Source of the DNA: Armillaria gallica
Lineage: Eukaryota; Basidiomycota; Agaricomycetes; Agaricales; Physalacriaceae
Assembly: GCA_037576215.1 (NCBI GenBank)
Contig: JBANDB010000016.1
Coordinates: 558,001-622,000 of the forward strand
Length of the DNA stretch: 64,000 bases
Reading direction: 5' to 3'
Of the stretch, positions 23,342 to 34,440 are shown one piece after another. Under the pieces are notes generated by a model, which made no database searches, was not told the origin of the DNA, and worked only from the letters and a program-made list of their open reading frames with translations. Each line of letters starts with the position of its first letter. Position 1 is the stretch's first letter. The position numbers and the translations under genes were made by a program.

Positions 23342-23560
23342 CATTTTAGCTGGTAAAAAACGAAACCTTAAAAGGTTTTGATTTAGAGATGCCTTTCTCG
23401 GCCCTGAAAATGCAATCAATAAAACGGTATGAAAAACTTTTCCCCCTATGGAACAATGGACTTAAGGTACCTTTTCGTTTTACAGCGTGCAAAACAATGG
23501 CGTAAAAACTGAAGCTGAAATCGAAACCATTTAAGGTCCCGTTTTAGGCGATTGAAAATG
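23342..23560. repeat. MITE-like element, copy 2
   Basis: The 219-bp A/T-run-rich segment is bounded by CATTTTAGCTGG..AAAAAACG and, on the other strand, CATTTTCAATCGCC..AAAACG. This is the same terminal pattern as 19517-19859. The internal word GAAAATGCAATC (about 23406-23417) repeats the terminus. Confidence 0.4.
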
Positions 23561-24094
23561 CACTAACCTCTGCAGTGATTAGCAAACGCTCCGACCGGCC
23601 TTACGAATGCCAATTTCCTATCCATCTATGTCAACTTTCCCTGCAGAATAAACGTGTCAGATGATCATTAATCGCTGAATATTTAACTTCGAACACATCT
23701 GGCGTAGGGAACAATCTACACTTGTCCGTCTCCCTCATAGGCTCCGTAAGTTGTCAGTAGCTCTCGGTCTCGCACTCATTTCTAGGTCTGTTATCGCTAT
23801 CTTTCCAGCGGTCATTCTCGTATCATTATCCAGTCCTTTTACTTGCAACGAGGCAACTCGCATCATCGTCAAATGGTTAACGATAATTTATTCCTTTTCC
23901 TTTGACTCGCACTTTATCACTGTCCTCGGAAGAAGAAAATCTACGACGCCACTGTACCCTCAGAACTCATTTATCATCTGAGATTCTCGCTTACTTTGAA
24001 GGTGCTTCTCATTCTGGACAAATTTAATTTGAATAGCACAAGCACCGTCATGTTATAGAATACACTTTGGTAGTGTAAAGTCTTGGAGGATCGG
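23561..24094. other. No recognised gene
   Basis: Nothing recognised. This is the 3' flank of the minus-strand F-box gene ending at 24095. Confidence 0.4.
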
Positions 24095-26810
24095 CTATGG
24101 ACGCTCGCTGAATGTTACGAGATCTTCATCGCACATCGCCTTGCAGCGTGCGGCCGCATCAGTATCAGCTGGAAAAACGACAAAAGGTGTAAGCAAACGA
24201 AGTGTCCGCAATGCTACCCGTGAGGGCGCAGGGTGCCTCCGAGATTGGACCATATCGATGAATAGCGGCAACAGACATGGCTGAAGATTTACTATGAACC
24301 GGACCGTCAGCACCGACAGATTGGGAAGAACATCGGGGTGGATATTGGCGTTGAGTCCGAGGAAGATTCCATCATTCTCAGCCTCTTCAGGTACAAATCG
24401 GCAGGACATTGACAAGCTGGAAAGGGATGGCGTTGTTTGGAGAAGACCGAGCAGATTAGCCTGCGCTTCAGCGGAAAGAACGAACGGCGCGTCAATGGAG
24501 AGAGACCTTAAACTACTCGCTGTCGATCCCCGTAGAGTACAAGGAACCCGAATGGAAGCATGCATATATGACATACTCAGAGATTCCAAAGCAGGAAACT
24601 CGATATATGAAAGAAGACGAACAATCCCTCCTTCTGAAAGGATGCGTGAATTCCTAGAGTCTTCGGCTTCGTGCACATGAAGAACACGAAGGGTCTGATG
24701 GGATATTGACGGATGGTCTTCGTGATCATACTCCGATTCACCGTCGCATTGCAGCGAGGCACGTTCCATGTCCGGCGCCCGCTTGAATATAGCGATATAG
24801 GAGCTCATCCAATCGTCTCCAGTATACTCGTTGAGCTGAGACCATGGGAAACTTATCTCTTGAACAGCCGCGCACATGCGTTGTAGGGTGAAGCTACGAA
24901 GCAGCGGGACGTACTCGAAGGCGTTGAATGTGCACCTGGCCAAATTCGCGCGCGCTCTCGGAATGGGGCCGATAACCTCTAGCGAAAGGCGACTCAAGCG
25001 GTGGAAGGTTCCTCTGGCAGCGGAGAAGGTATATATGGAGTTATGGGTAATGGACAGAGAAAGATCGGTCCAACGAGGGGCACTCAAAATAAGTATCGGT
25101 ATGAGATGGCTCTTTGAGAGGTAGGTCTTGCTGTGTATGGAGAGTGTCATATCATGTATCCCAGATCGTAGAAGATATGTTTGAAGGAGATAGAGACACG
25201 CCATGTCGTTGCGATACAGGTCAAAATCCAGTCTAAGGGATGACCACAGCCGACATGTAGACAACGCGATGGCTCTCCAATCCCTGCATACCTGCGAAAG
25301 AACCAAAGGCGCAAACTTTCCATTCAACGAATCTGTTCCCTCCCTATCTGCATCTAAAGACGCTGAGAAGAATTCGCGAAGGATGTCCTCTGCAATCCCA
25401 CGAATAGGGTGGAGTATTATCTTGCATGATTTAATCGTGTCTTGAACGCGCGCCTCCTCTTCCAAAAGTTCATCTAGCACGGCCCGTGCCTCGGTTATCT
25501 GATCTTGCAGCTTGGCTAATACGCCATGGCTTTGATTGATTGCGTTCTCCAGGTGAACACGCTCAGCTTGAAAAGGCGGATCATTCGAATTCAGTAGTTC
25601 GTACATTCGCAAGGGTGCCAGGATATTATAATTGTGTGAAAGATGTTGTCGATTGTAGTGGGCACATAGAATTCTGCGTTTGCGTTTGCGTGCGTGCGTT
25701 TGCGTTTTCACGCGTGCGTTTGTCACGTCTGCGTGAGCGTGACATGGATGCGTTTGTTGGCCGTCTTGTGCATTTGGGCTTACAAACACATGTTAAATTA
25801 GTTTATTAGCTACAGTGTAAGTAAGACTTAGTGCTTATTAGATTTATACCAAGTATGACATCGACCCCAGCCATAATTAACTTTCTTTGGCATGGTAGAG
25901 TCTCTGTACAGCTGAGTCCATTAATGTTCGAGCTGGTATTTTAAATGTAAGAGCATTTGGAGGTTTTGAGAGTGTCAGTGGCCATGAGGTATGATAACCG
26001 TCAGTAAAAACCATGGCACCATTGCCATTTTGTTGAGGAACAAGTTGAAGAAACTAAGAAGAAACTGAGCCAAATCCTGGCTCAAAAGCGATGACTTGAC
26101 AGCAACCTGGCTATGCAGGACTAGAATACATCATAAAAATAAAATACCTGCGTAGAATGAGTGACTAGAAGCAATTACGGGCGGGATAAATTGAAGCGAT
26201 CATAAGTCAACTAGTTCAACTCGGACTTGAACGCATCAAACGCACCGAACGCAGATTTGTCACAACACTGTCACACATCTGCGTTTAATCTCGGACGCAT
26301 GCGTTTTAAAAAGGAACGCATGCGTGCGCTATCAGAACGCTTGCGTTCAATGTTTGGACGCATGCGTGACTTATTTTTGAGATGCGTGAGTCTTTGCGTT
26401 AATTTTAGAGGTGCCTGATTTACTCAAAATCAAGAACAGCATAAGTACTTCGACACCAGAGGGTACTATATTCATTGTGATACTAGAACTTACTAACATG
26501 CATGCATTTATAGCCTTTCCAGACCATTCCACTTCATTGTTGAGTCATAATAAGTCATGGAGATATCTCCAGGAAATCCGGACAAGTATGTTTAATTTCA
26601 ACAGAAAACATAATTACGACGTATTATTGAAATGACACTAGCTATCAGACGACCACGCATCTAAACGCATCGATCAGGGCACAAGCGCACGCAAGTTGAA
26701 CTTACGCAAACGCAGACGAACGCAGTTGAACGCACTCACGCAGGGGTCGAACGCAGAATTCTCTTGGCCCGATTGTAGTTGCATCGCGGACAATAGGCAG
26801 AGAATAGCAT
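24095..26810 (-). pseudogene. F-box protein split by a transposon at its zinc knuckle
   Basis: The original start is at 26810 (MLFSAYCPRCNYN, the family knuckle), followed after 40 bases by a 1,111-bp element at 25660-26770. The reading frame resumes at 25650 (RQHLSHNYNILAPLRMYELL) and runs to 24095 with the F-box-like motif IRGIAEDILREFF and leucine-rich half. Removing the element and one 9-bp target copy restores the frame. An upstream intron (GTAAAC donor, ending TAG directly before ATG) is conserved. As it stands, a continuous 564-codon frame starts at 25789 inside the element and adds a basic, element-derived N-terminus in place of CPxC. Whether a product is made is unknown. Confidence 0.85.
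25660..26770. mobile_element. Nonautonomous TIR transposon, 1,111 bp
   Basis: The termini are inverted repeats of about 19 bp: GGGCACATAGAATTCTGCG at the low end, and GGGCCAAGAGAATTCTGCG on the other strand at the high end. The element is flanked by the 9-bp direct duplication GATTGTAGT (25651-25659 and 26771-26779). Three clusters of TGCGT/ACGCA words lie at 25674-25760, 26228-26402 and 26655-26756; such clusters are typical of transposase-binding subterminal repeats. There is no transposase. A 9-bp duplication would fit Mutator-like elements, but the termini alone do not settle the family. Confidence 0.85.
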
Positions 26811-26944
26811 CTACAACGAAGATAAGATATAAGAAATGCTGTGTGAGCAAAAAGCGTTTACCTTGACGTTCAAACGGATGGTGTTTACAGACGATGACTT
26901 GACGGAAGAGAGGATGGTTAGGGGTAAATGTACTCCTTTTTGAA

Positions 26945-26965
26945 CATCTCTCAAGGGCCGGCCGT
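26945..26965. promoter_or_regulatory. F-box upstream element (CTCTCAAGGGCCGGC type)
   Basis: The sequence ATCTCTCAAGGGCCGGCCG lies about 140 bp upstream of the F-box start at 26810. Counterparts lie upstream of the F-box genes starting at 39163, 48488 and 50341. Confidence 0.45.
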
Positions 26966-27274
26966 GTGATATTAAGACATTCTTGTAAAACAGTTACGCA
27001 GGCCCCTCAGTACTAAAAAATGCGCCGCATCAAGTTTACAGTCTAGCACGAAGGACTTTTTCTGGCGGGCGGGTAGCATTGCATTCGGAGGAGGGCCCGG
27101 GAAGGCGGCAAAAGCCCGGGGAGGTGAGAGCACACGCCAAGGAGAACTCTGAATTGCATCCCGAAAGGTACCATGACCATATGTACAGTTGCCAAATTTG
27201 ATGTACACGGAATGGCCTTAACCCTAAGGAAAGTAAGGTTAGGTTTACGTTCAATATCTGGAGGGGAGACATAC

Positions 27275-27285
27275 CATATATAAAG
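27275..27285 (+). promoter_or_regulatory. TATA-like element of the DUF6699 gene
   Basis: CATATATAAAG is followed by CTTCAAACCACCACCATCGC (27320-27339), a segment also found (minus strand) near the DUF6699 fragment at 34.3 kb. A likely 5' UTR intron (about 27416-27462, GTATGC..CAGCAG) precedes the start codon. Confidence 0.4.
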
Positions 27286-27464
27286 CAGCCCCATCCTTCC
27301 CCAGGCCCTCACATCTCTCCTTCAAACCACCACCATCGCCCGCTCCGACCGTTCCACACCTTCCTCCTCTGACGTTTGCACTCATACAGGCAAATCAACG
27401 GCTCTCCATTCATCTGTATGCCTTTCTTCTGCTATTTATTTGTACCACGACTAACAGCAGAGCC

Positions 27465-28229
27465 ATGAAGACGATGTATGTCCGACGAAAAACCGTGACG
27501 ACGATGATAACACGGCGGGATAGGGAGCTGACAGCACTGCACACACCATCGACGGTGTTGTACACCCCGTCGAGAATGTCTCCCGCTATTCCAATCTATA
27601 GCGAAGTGCAGGTGAACACGACGGTCCCTGTTTGCCACTGCTATGTATCCAGTCCCGACGCGTCACATATGGGATATGTACGGGAACACAACAGGTCGTC
27701 CTCGCTGCATGCCCCTGGTAAACCGAGCCATCGCCGCATCCCGCTCCCGTCCCAGATAGAGAGTGGTAACCCAGCAGGTGTACATCCACTGTTACAGCCA
27801 AGTCGTAAAGAGAGGATGATGATGAAGCTCGACTTTGCTCGCAGTCTGTCGAGCGTACATGTCCTTGGTCACGAGGGCTGCATAAATGAAGCAGCGACCA
27901 ATCCGCCTCTTCCGTCACTGGCTATAGTCCACCGAAAGCTTCCGTGGCCAATAGTCATTCAAAGGTCGGGCGATCGAGAGTGGGTCACGGTCGCTGATGT
28001 TGTTGAGACGATCTGGCACGCTCTACGTATACGCGACCCCATAACGTCCGTGTCGGTGTCATCGCTCATCGAAAATCAGAAGGACGTGCATCTAACAAGT
28101 CACGGCATGTCAGGCAGGGTAGAGCGAGGGGTTGTTCACCAACCCAGATTGGCATTCTTGAGAGGCAAGACACGGTTTATGGGACTCCGCGCCATAGAAG
28201 GTGACAGCTGGGAACTACTCGTTGTGTAG
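27465..28229 (+). CDS. DUF6699-family protein
   Basis: 254 aa. The C-terminal two thirds follow the basidiomycete DUF6699 layout: VHPLLQPSRKE, DFARSLSS, ATNPPLPSLAIVHRKLPWPI, a VTVADVVETIWHALR helix, then LAFLRGKTRFMGLRAIEGDS ending WELLVV. The N-terminal 90 residues are basic and poorly conserved. Function is unknown for the family, which is expanded in mushrooms. Two broken relatives lie at 33788-34250 (-) and 42680-43098 (+). It heads a module (DUF6699, membrane protein, 7-TM relic, F-box) that is duplicated at 42.6-48.5 kb. Confidence 0.65.
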   Translation: MKTMYVRRKTVTTMITRRDRELTALHTPSTVLYTPSRMSPAIPIYSEVQVNTTVPVCHCYVSSPDASHMGYVREHNRSSSLHAPGKPSHRRIPLPSQIESGNPAGVHPLLQPSRKERMMMKLDFARSLSSVHVLGHEGCINEAATNPPLPSLAIVHRKLPWPIVIQRSGDREWVTVADVVETIWHALRIRDPITSVSVSSLIENQKDVHLTSHGMSGRVERGVVHQPRLAFLRGKTRFMGLRAIEGDSWELLVV

Positions 28230-29587
28230 GATGCGCGGGTCGCTCCTATCAGACTCAGGATATTTATTTGATGTAACTGCAGACTCGACCATATGCACTG
28301 TAACCATGTATCAGCTACGATCAACAGGCAAAGATAAAAGACTACCTCTGGAATAGCCGACATTGATGTGGTTTTGTGTATGAGTGGAAGCGCAAGAAAG
28401 GGCGGTGGCTTTCGACGTCAGCTGTTATCCTGGGAAAGATAGGGTTAGGGTTACACTTTCAACCTGACATTACTGGGATGCATGCTCCGGTTGCTGAAGG
28501 CCGTATGCGAATCGTCGTCGAATTAGACATCGCTGCTAATCCGGCAAATACGATGACCGTAATACGTGCTTCTTAGGAGCTGACAGCTCGGAGTCGCACT
28601 CGCAACGTTGCCAGAGTTATGTGAATCCGATTAGAGCCAAGCTTGAAGGAATACTGGGCGGAGAAATTTTTCCTCAGCTGGGGAGAGTGGTCAGATTTTT
28701 AAGAATGGAAGACGGCAAGTGACTTACACAGCAGCTGATACATGACCCACCTACCGTTATAAGTAGCCGACATCACAGAGAAACGCAAAGTTCTCAAATC
28801 GAGGCCCGTCGTTGCCTAACTTCCCCGTAGTGCAGCACAAACGTATGAAAGGTTTTGCCGCAGAGCTCTTCTCGACCGACGGGCAACCGGAGTAGCGGCC
28901 GCAAGCCAAAAGTTCTTCGAATGTAGTTCCAGCAGTACGGCCCTTGGTCGGCTGATTGGAACCGGCGTCGCAACAATTTTGAAACTCAGAAAGAAGTACA
29001 GGGAGGAATAGAGTAAAATGGGATGCTGCCGAAGCAGTTGGAGAAAGACATGAAGGCGGCGGGTACGTGAGACGGAAAGCAGAAAGGCGATCTGCTGCTC
29101 AACGCTGAAGAGACATGCTCAAAGTGTTGAAAGGGGCTGACACTTTCAACGTGTCGCAAACGGTATGTATTTTAGTACATTCGGAACGGGGCGGAGTTAC
29201 AAGGTCGAGAGTAGGAGAGAATGAGAGTAAAGGTTTATTCGATGCCAATGAGACTAACTCTGCTGATTCGAGTCGACACGGAAAAGATCCGATTCTCTGC
29301 TGCTAAGCTGTAGAGCTCAGTGGGACAGGTGCATTTCCAAGCATTGATGGGCGTCGGGACTGGTACCGGGACAAAAAGGCGACGTGGATGATGCGGGCTG
29401 AATGCCCCGACAACGAAGGACTGAATTGTATCGACACTGGTTCCACGTAACACTTTCCCACCTAGAAGGCACCGTGAGATACACTGTACAAATGGGCATC
29501 TCAAAGCGCCAGATTGAGCAGACTACAAAACAACCACCATTAGCACTCGAATACTTCATAACAATACAGAGCACTCTGCGCTGCGGC
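28230..29587. other. No recognised gene
   Basis: Bases 28268-28350 match 43126-43220, showing that the intergenic part belongs to the duplicated module. No coding gene was recognised. The GGGTTAGGGTT near 28440 is only two telomere-like units. Confidence 0.4.
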
Positions 29588-30010
29588 ATGAGTACAACAT
29601 CTCCCCCTAGCATTTCCTCTGTTGCTGCGGTTGCTACGGCTGTCACGACCACTCTCGCCGCTGACAGGAGAAGCGGCCGTCGTCTACCAATGACACTGAG
29701 TCGTCCCGAACGTGAACTTGCTACCATCGCAGCGTGTTTGGCTATTTCCATGCTTATCATCATCATCTTTTTGGCGCTGAAGCTTCAACAACTGAGGGCT
29801 AGAGCGTCGCGCTGGGAATCGGTGGGGGATGGCCGTGATGAGCTGCTTGAAACAACTAGCGACAAGACAGTGTATGAAGCCAAAAAGAAGGCACTGTTGA
29901 GTGAAGCGGCAGGGTCAGCGCTTGATAGGGAGTCACAGGCAGGTAACGTCGTTCGGGTGGATGATACCACGTTGGTGGTAGGGGGGACTTCGGTCGAAGA
30001 AAGAAACTAG
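29588..30010 (+). CDS. Small single-pass membrane protein, paralog 1
   Basis: 140 aa from MSTTSPPSISSVAAVATAVT. The start at 29588 is chosen over an upstream in-frame ATG because the paralog at 43960 starts at the same point (MSTASSQNISSIA). One hydrophobic helix (LATIAACLAISMLIIIIFLA, about residues 42-61) is followed by LKLQQLRARASRWE and a polar tail ending NVVRVDDTT..VEERN. The paralog keeps helix, RWRELGD and NIVPVNDTT. There is no signal peptide, so a signal-anchor protein is likely. Family unknown. It always follows a DUF6699 gene in this window. Confidence 0.55.
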   Translation: MSTTSPPSISSVAAVATAVTTTLAADRRSGRRLPMTLSRPERELATIAACLAISMLIIIIFLALKLQQLRARASRWESVGDGRDELLETTSDKTVYEAKKKALLSEAAGSALDRESQAGNVVRVDDTTLVVGGTSVEERN

Positions 30011-30929
30011 TTATCGGGGAAGTGTAGGATAGGCTACGATACTGCTATGCCGGACAGGTATATGAGCGCTGACTCCGTTGCATAGCCTGTAAATTTCCGT
30101 ACCTGCCAGCACTTTCAGCCAACGTCTTCCCCTCATCGCCTGTGCCTCTGAGTCCTACTCCTCCGCCATCGATATTGTATGTCAAGGATCACCACTGGAA
30201 GGCTCGTCTCTCACTAGGATATCTGTCAGATATATATATATAAGTTCGCGCAAACTGTACTGACCTTGATTCTCATGTTGACTACTTGACTTGATCGCTT
30301 CTTATCCCGTTCCGAAGAATATGGTTCCGCTCACGACGAATCACATAGGATGAATATGTTGACGGTACTAGGCGACTAGCTGTACCCAAATAATGAGATT
30401 GAAAATGCGCCGAAATGAGAACAGATTACTCACAAGATACCAGTCACCTTCGCTATCAGTTCAATCAACCATCTAGCTCAACGTCGCTACGTAGCAAGGT
30501 AAATGCTGTGTGCTTGTCGTCGAACGTGTACTGTGGTTCCTGTGCAAGGGCTTTAGTGAGAAGTTATAAAAGAGAATCACAAGCATCAACTCACCGCAGT
30601 GATGGTGTAGTCAAAGATGAAACCTTAGTGCCGGACGGGGCCGATCGGCTTGCGGGCTTTGAAATCTAACGCCGGCATTGCCGGCAATGATCAAATGCTC
30701 ATTCTCAGTGTCCTTTGCTTGCACTTGCTCCTTCGAAAAGAATTACGTTCTCGTACTTTACATCCTCTAAGTACTTACGAAGTATGGCATGTGATCCCGA
30801 TCGTACTCTAATTCAGGTTAGCACTGTTGACTGCTGAGGACTTAAAGGACTCCTCAGAGTCCTCACTGCGTTCTGGGAGGAATATGACGGGCTTTCGCTT
30901 CGCCCCAACCTGCAGACATAATGTTAAGT
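30011..30929. other. No recognised gene; module-shared flank
   Basis: The region contains a short (AT) run near 30229-30241 with a counterpart near 44580, and a patch near 30437-30470 resembling 44811-44840. No coding gene was assigned. Confidence 0.35.
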
Positions 30930-31400
30930 CTTGAAGGGGGGAAGGTCCAACGCAGTTGCAACGCCTTCCTTTCTGTTAAGAGGAATATCAGAGAGTCGCT
31001 ACCGAGGAACCAGAATTTTTCCGAGAGACCTTCTATTTCTCGTACGAGCTCTATGCGATACTAACGGACTGTCATCAGATGCGCTTCATACTTTCTCGCT
31101 CATCATCCGAGTCCTCAATTCGTTGTCTATCTAGTACGCGATGATCTGACAATGTTAGTGTCCGCGAGCGATACTTCAAGTTGCATCTGCCACCGTTTGC
31201 ATGTATAATTCCTCATCTTGCTTTCATTTCCAACGGTTGATGGATGTAAATTGAATCGCTTCAACACTCATGGTGAGTGGGGATCGCCTGGAAGACCCAC
31301 GATGGTCAACGATGACAGAGAGATCTTCATTTCACTTGCATACTGCCCGTGCTCCAGTGCAGACTAGTCCGTTTAGATTCAGGGATATCCGGTGTCATTA
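30930..31400 (+). pseudogene. 7-TM membrane protein relic, copy A
   Basis: Bases 31081-31145 (CTCGCTCATCATCCGAGTCC and a TATCTAGTACGCGATGATCT word) and 31275-31385 match the better preserved relic at 46240-46790. The shared tail includes GAGATCTTCATTTCACTTGC and CAGACTAGTCCGTTTAGAT. The frame is lost. A separate patch at 30998-31040 (EEPEFFRETFYFSYE in one frame) is shared with 45432-45480 and is of unknown origin. Confidence 0.35.
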
Positions 31401-31525
31401 TAGACGCTGAAAGCATGTCGTCGGGAATTAAACACCTGGTTTCGATACCAATTTCAGCTGCATTACTCTGAAGATGTTACATTCCTACGTCTTTATTCAT
31501 TTACCTCAAATCGTACGCGACACCG

Positions 31526-33100
31526 CTACTGCTCCATCCCATACGTGACAAGGTCTCCATCGCATATATCCTTCCACCGTACAAGCGTATCCTTATTGGC
31601 CGGCATTGCGATAAAAGGTACAGACAGCCGAAGACTTTCCAGCGCCACACGAGCGAATGCAGGATACCTTCGAGACTGAACCATCTCAACAAAAGATGGT
31701 TGGAGAAATGGTTTCTCATTCGTGAGCCGGATAGTCAACGAAGTGAGTCTGGGAACGACATCGGGGTTGATATTCGCATTGAGCCCGGTAAGTAGCTCCT
31801 TGTTCTCATTAGGCTCGAACCTACAGGACAGCGATAGGCTCGAAAGTGATTCTGTCGTTTTGAGAAGGCTAAGTAAGTCGGCTTGTGCTGTGGAAAGGTC
31901 GGATCGTGGATCAAAAAAAATGGAAAGGGACTTCAAGCTGTCCGCTGTTGAGCCCAGTAGGGACTTGGGAACGAGGACGTCATACGTATGCGCGTATGTC
32001 ATACTCAGAGACTCCAGAACAGGAAACTCTACACATGAAAGAAACTGGAGGATCCCTCCTGCCGAATTCGTCCCATACGGTGATTGTCGAACTTCCTGCA
32101 CACGAAGGATACGGAGGCGCTGATGAGATGAAGTCTGGTGCGTCCCATCCTCAAAGCATTGCAGGGAAGCATGCTCCATATCTGGCGCGTACGCTAAAAT
32201 ACCGATATAGCTGGTCGTCGTATTGTCCCCAGTGTACTCGGTGAGCTGGGACCATGGTAGGCTCGTCCGTCCGAGGCTTCTCCTTATTCCTTTTAGAGAG
32301 AGGCTGCGAAGCAACGGAGCGAACTCGAAGGCGTCAAATGAAGGCTGGGTCGATTGAAAGTAATGATCTTCGCCTGTTAACTCTACGGAAAGACGATTCA
32401 AACGGTGAAGGAAGCCTCTGGCAGCAGAGAATGCGTGTCGAGATGTATAAGGAATGATCATTGAAATGCTGGTCCACCGTGGTGCGCTCAAGAGAAGAGC
32501 AGGTATGATAGGGCTTTTTGAAATATCCCTCGTGCTGCGTAAAGAGAGAACAATATCGTGATTCGCAGACCGCACAAGACACGTCTGCAGCAGGTACTGA
32601 CACCGAAGCTCGTTGAGGTGTTGATCAAAGTCCAGTGTGATGGTGGACCAAAGCTGAGACATCGATAATGCAATGTTCCTCCAGTCGCGACAAACTTGGG
32701 AAACAACCAACGGCGCAAACCGCTTGTTCAATGAATCCTTTCCCTCCTTTTCGGTGTCCCACAACGTGAGAAAGATTTCCCTGACGATGTCCTCTGGAAC
32801 CTTGCGAATAGGACGGATGATAGTCTTGCACGATTCAATCATGTCGTTAACGCCCCTTTGCTCTTTCAAAAGTTCATTCAATACTGCCCGTGCTTTGCTC
32901 ACGCGTTCCCGCAGACTAGCTACGAATTCAAGGTTTTCGTAGATGAATCCTTCTAGCTGAAGACTTTCAGTTTGTAGAGGCTGGTTATTCGATGTCAGCA
33001 GTTGAGACATACGCGAACTCGCCAGTTCGATAGGGTGGAGCTTGATGGGGTGCCCTTGTGAACTGTAGCCACACTGTGGGCAGGTGTTTGAGCCTGGCAT
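31526..33100 (-). CDS. F-box protein, intact copy
   Basis: 524 aa, one coding exon. The N-terminal CPQCGYSSQG knuckle is followed by a helical segment (VASLRERVSKARAVLNELLK, about 65-84), the F-box-like motif IRKVPEDIVREIFLTLW (about 106-122) and VSQVCRDWRNIALSMSQLWS. The rest is an LRR-like half (SLPWSQLTEYTGDNTTTSYI and later repeats). Predicted role: substrate receptor of an SCF ubiquitin ligase. A 48-nt upstream intron (33148-33101, GTAAAC..CTAG) ends immediately before the ATG. Motif copy g lies about 285 bp upstream in the opposite orientation. Confidence 0.85.
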   Translation of the reverse strand: MPGSNTCPQCGYSSQGHPIKLHPIELASSRMSQLLTSNNQPLQTESLQLEGFIYENLEFVASLRERVSKARAVLNELLKEQRGVNDMIESCKTIIRPIRKVPEDIVREIFLTLWDTEKEGKDSLNKRFAPLVVSQVCRDWRNIALSMSQLWSTITLDFDQHLNELRCQYLLQTCLVRSANHDIVLSLRSTRDISKSPIIPALLLSAPRWTSISMIIPYTSRHAFSAARGFLHRLNRLSVELTGEDHYFQSTQPSFDAFEFAPLLRSLSLKGIRRSLGRTSLPWSQLTEYTGDNTTTSYIGILAYAPDMEHASLQCFEDGTHQTSSHQRLRILRVQEVRQSPYGTNSAGGILQFLSCVEFPVLESLSMTYAHTYDVLVPKSLLGSTADSLKSLSIFFDPRSDLSTAQADLLSLLKTTESLSSLSLSCRFEPNENKELLTGLNANINPDVVPRLTSLTIRLTNEKPFLQPSFVEMVQSRRYPAFARVALESLRLSVPFIAMPANKDTLVRWKDICDGDLVTYGMEQ

Positions 33101-33383
33101 CTAGACCATTGATAAGACAGATCCTTGATGTCAGCTCAGGAAGTTTACCTGTTAAGTGGTTTCTGGCGAAATGGATGACACGGAAAAGGTTGTATAGGGG
33201 TAAGTCACGCTTTGAATCTTCTTGAGGGCGGGCTGTCCGAAAGCAGAGAGTGTCTGACAGACCCGTAAGATGATACAGTTTCGTGCTGTGTATGCAAGTC
33301 GCAGTCATTGTTCAAGAGCTGTTGATGAGCGGCAAACAGCGAGAAGGAAGATAAAGCTCAAGTCGAGGCTTCTTTCCTAAGAA

Positions 33384-33418
33384 GGCCCATTGAGAAATCG
33401 CGTCGATGGCGTGGGAAC
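33384..33418 (+). promoter_or_regulatory. Shared 36-bp promoter motif, copy g
   Basis: It reads GGCCCATTGAGAAA, TCGCGTC, GA, TGGCGTGGGAA and then CCCTCGGC. It is upstream of the minus-strand F-box gene starting at 33100. Confidence 0.55.
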
Positions 33419-33787
33419 CCTCGGCTTCATTTCCGCCATCCGCTTTCTCTATTCCTTGCATTTTCCCCGCGTCGATAATTTTGTCATTCCGGACGTGCAC
33501 CTGGTGCCTGGGGGCTGTGTCGACACTACCGATTTGAGGATACTGCAGGCGTCATGCGGTTGAAGGAGCGGGTGAGAAGCCCAAGTTGTGACACCTCGAT
33601 TTGTCGTCCGGTTGGCCAGTTCTAGTTATCACATATCCAAGGTGCGTCGACCAGTCACTGATACCGTATCCTCATTCTGACTTTGTTAGTAGACGCACTG
33701 CCTCCTTTACTGCGAACACCCACTGATGCCCTGCCTATATCCTCAGGGGAAGCGGATTCCATAGCCCCTCATTAATTGCCGCCTCGT

Positions 33788-34250
33788 TTATCCGATCTTC
33801 ATACCAAGAACGCATCCGCTCGACAGACTACGAGCAAAGCCGACCTCCATCGTTATCTCTCCTCTGATCAGCCGTAACGGTCGATGTACCGCTGTCAGAA
33901 TGGCGCTATCTATTTGGGAAAATAGTAGACTGGGACAACACATCGCTTGACAAGGACGGGCGGGGACGGTGCGACGTATTTGCGTGCAAATCACATAGGT
34001 AATGCGCCGGGACCGGATGCGCGGTGGCGGTGAACAGAGACGGTCATGATCAGCTGCACGTCACCATCGACGGGAATAACAAGAGACGTCCTCAACAGGG
34101 TGTAGAACACCGTTACTAGGCATGAATACAGTGCCGGCAGCTCTTTAATATCCCGAGCTACCACCTTTTCTCGTTGCATGCACGTCGTTGGGTCGTCACG
34201 CGTCATCATCCATGAAACAAATAGCAGAAGGAAGGCCTGCAGATGAGAAG
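33788..34250 (-). pseudogene. DUF6699-family N-terminal fragment
   Basis: Minus-strand text LPALYSCLVTVFYTLLRTSL, then IPVDGDVQLIMTVSVHRH, and further on GFARSLSSGCVLG, aligns in order with LTALHTPSTVLYTPSRMSP, IPIYSEVQVNTTVPVCHC and DFARSLSSVHVLG of the gene at 27465. Frames shift near 33990, and the conserved C-terminal LRGKTRF block is absent. Upstream sequence to about 34440 also matches the promoter region at 27200-27350. Confidence 0.5.
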
Positions 34251-34440
34251 GGAGACTTTAGTCTGTTTTGCCAACGTAGACGGAATGGGGATATAGAGGA
34301 GTGAGAGCCGGCGATGGTGGTGGTTTGAGGAAAAATTGCGAAGACTAGGGACAGCATATGTACGGTATGTTGTCCCGCTAGACCTCGAATGAAACGTAAC
34401 CTTAGTTTCCTTAGGTTACAGTGTCTTATTCATTGTACTA

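Noticed and set aside
28439..28453. Telomere-like GGGTTAGGGTT
   Set aside because: There are only two units, and the site lies in module intergenic sequence with ordinary flanks; not an interstitial telomere array.
29402..29587. Longer N-terminus for the small membrane protein
   Set aside because: The paralog at 43960 begins at the internal Met equivalent, and the extra 62 codons are not conserved.
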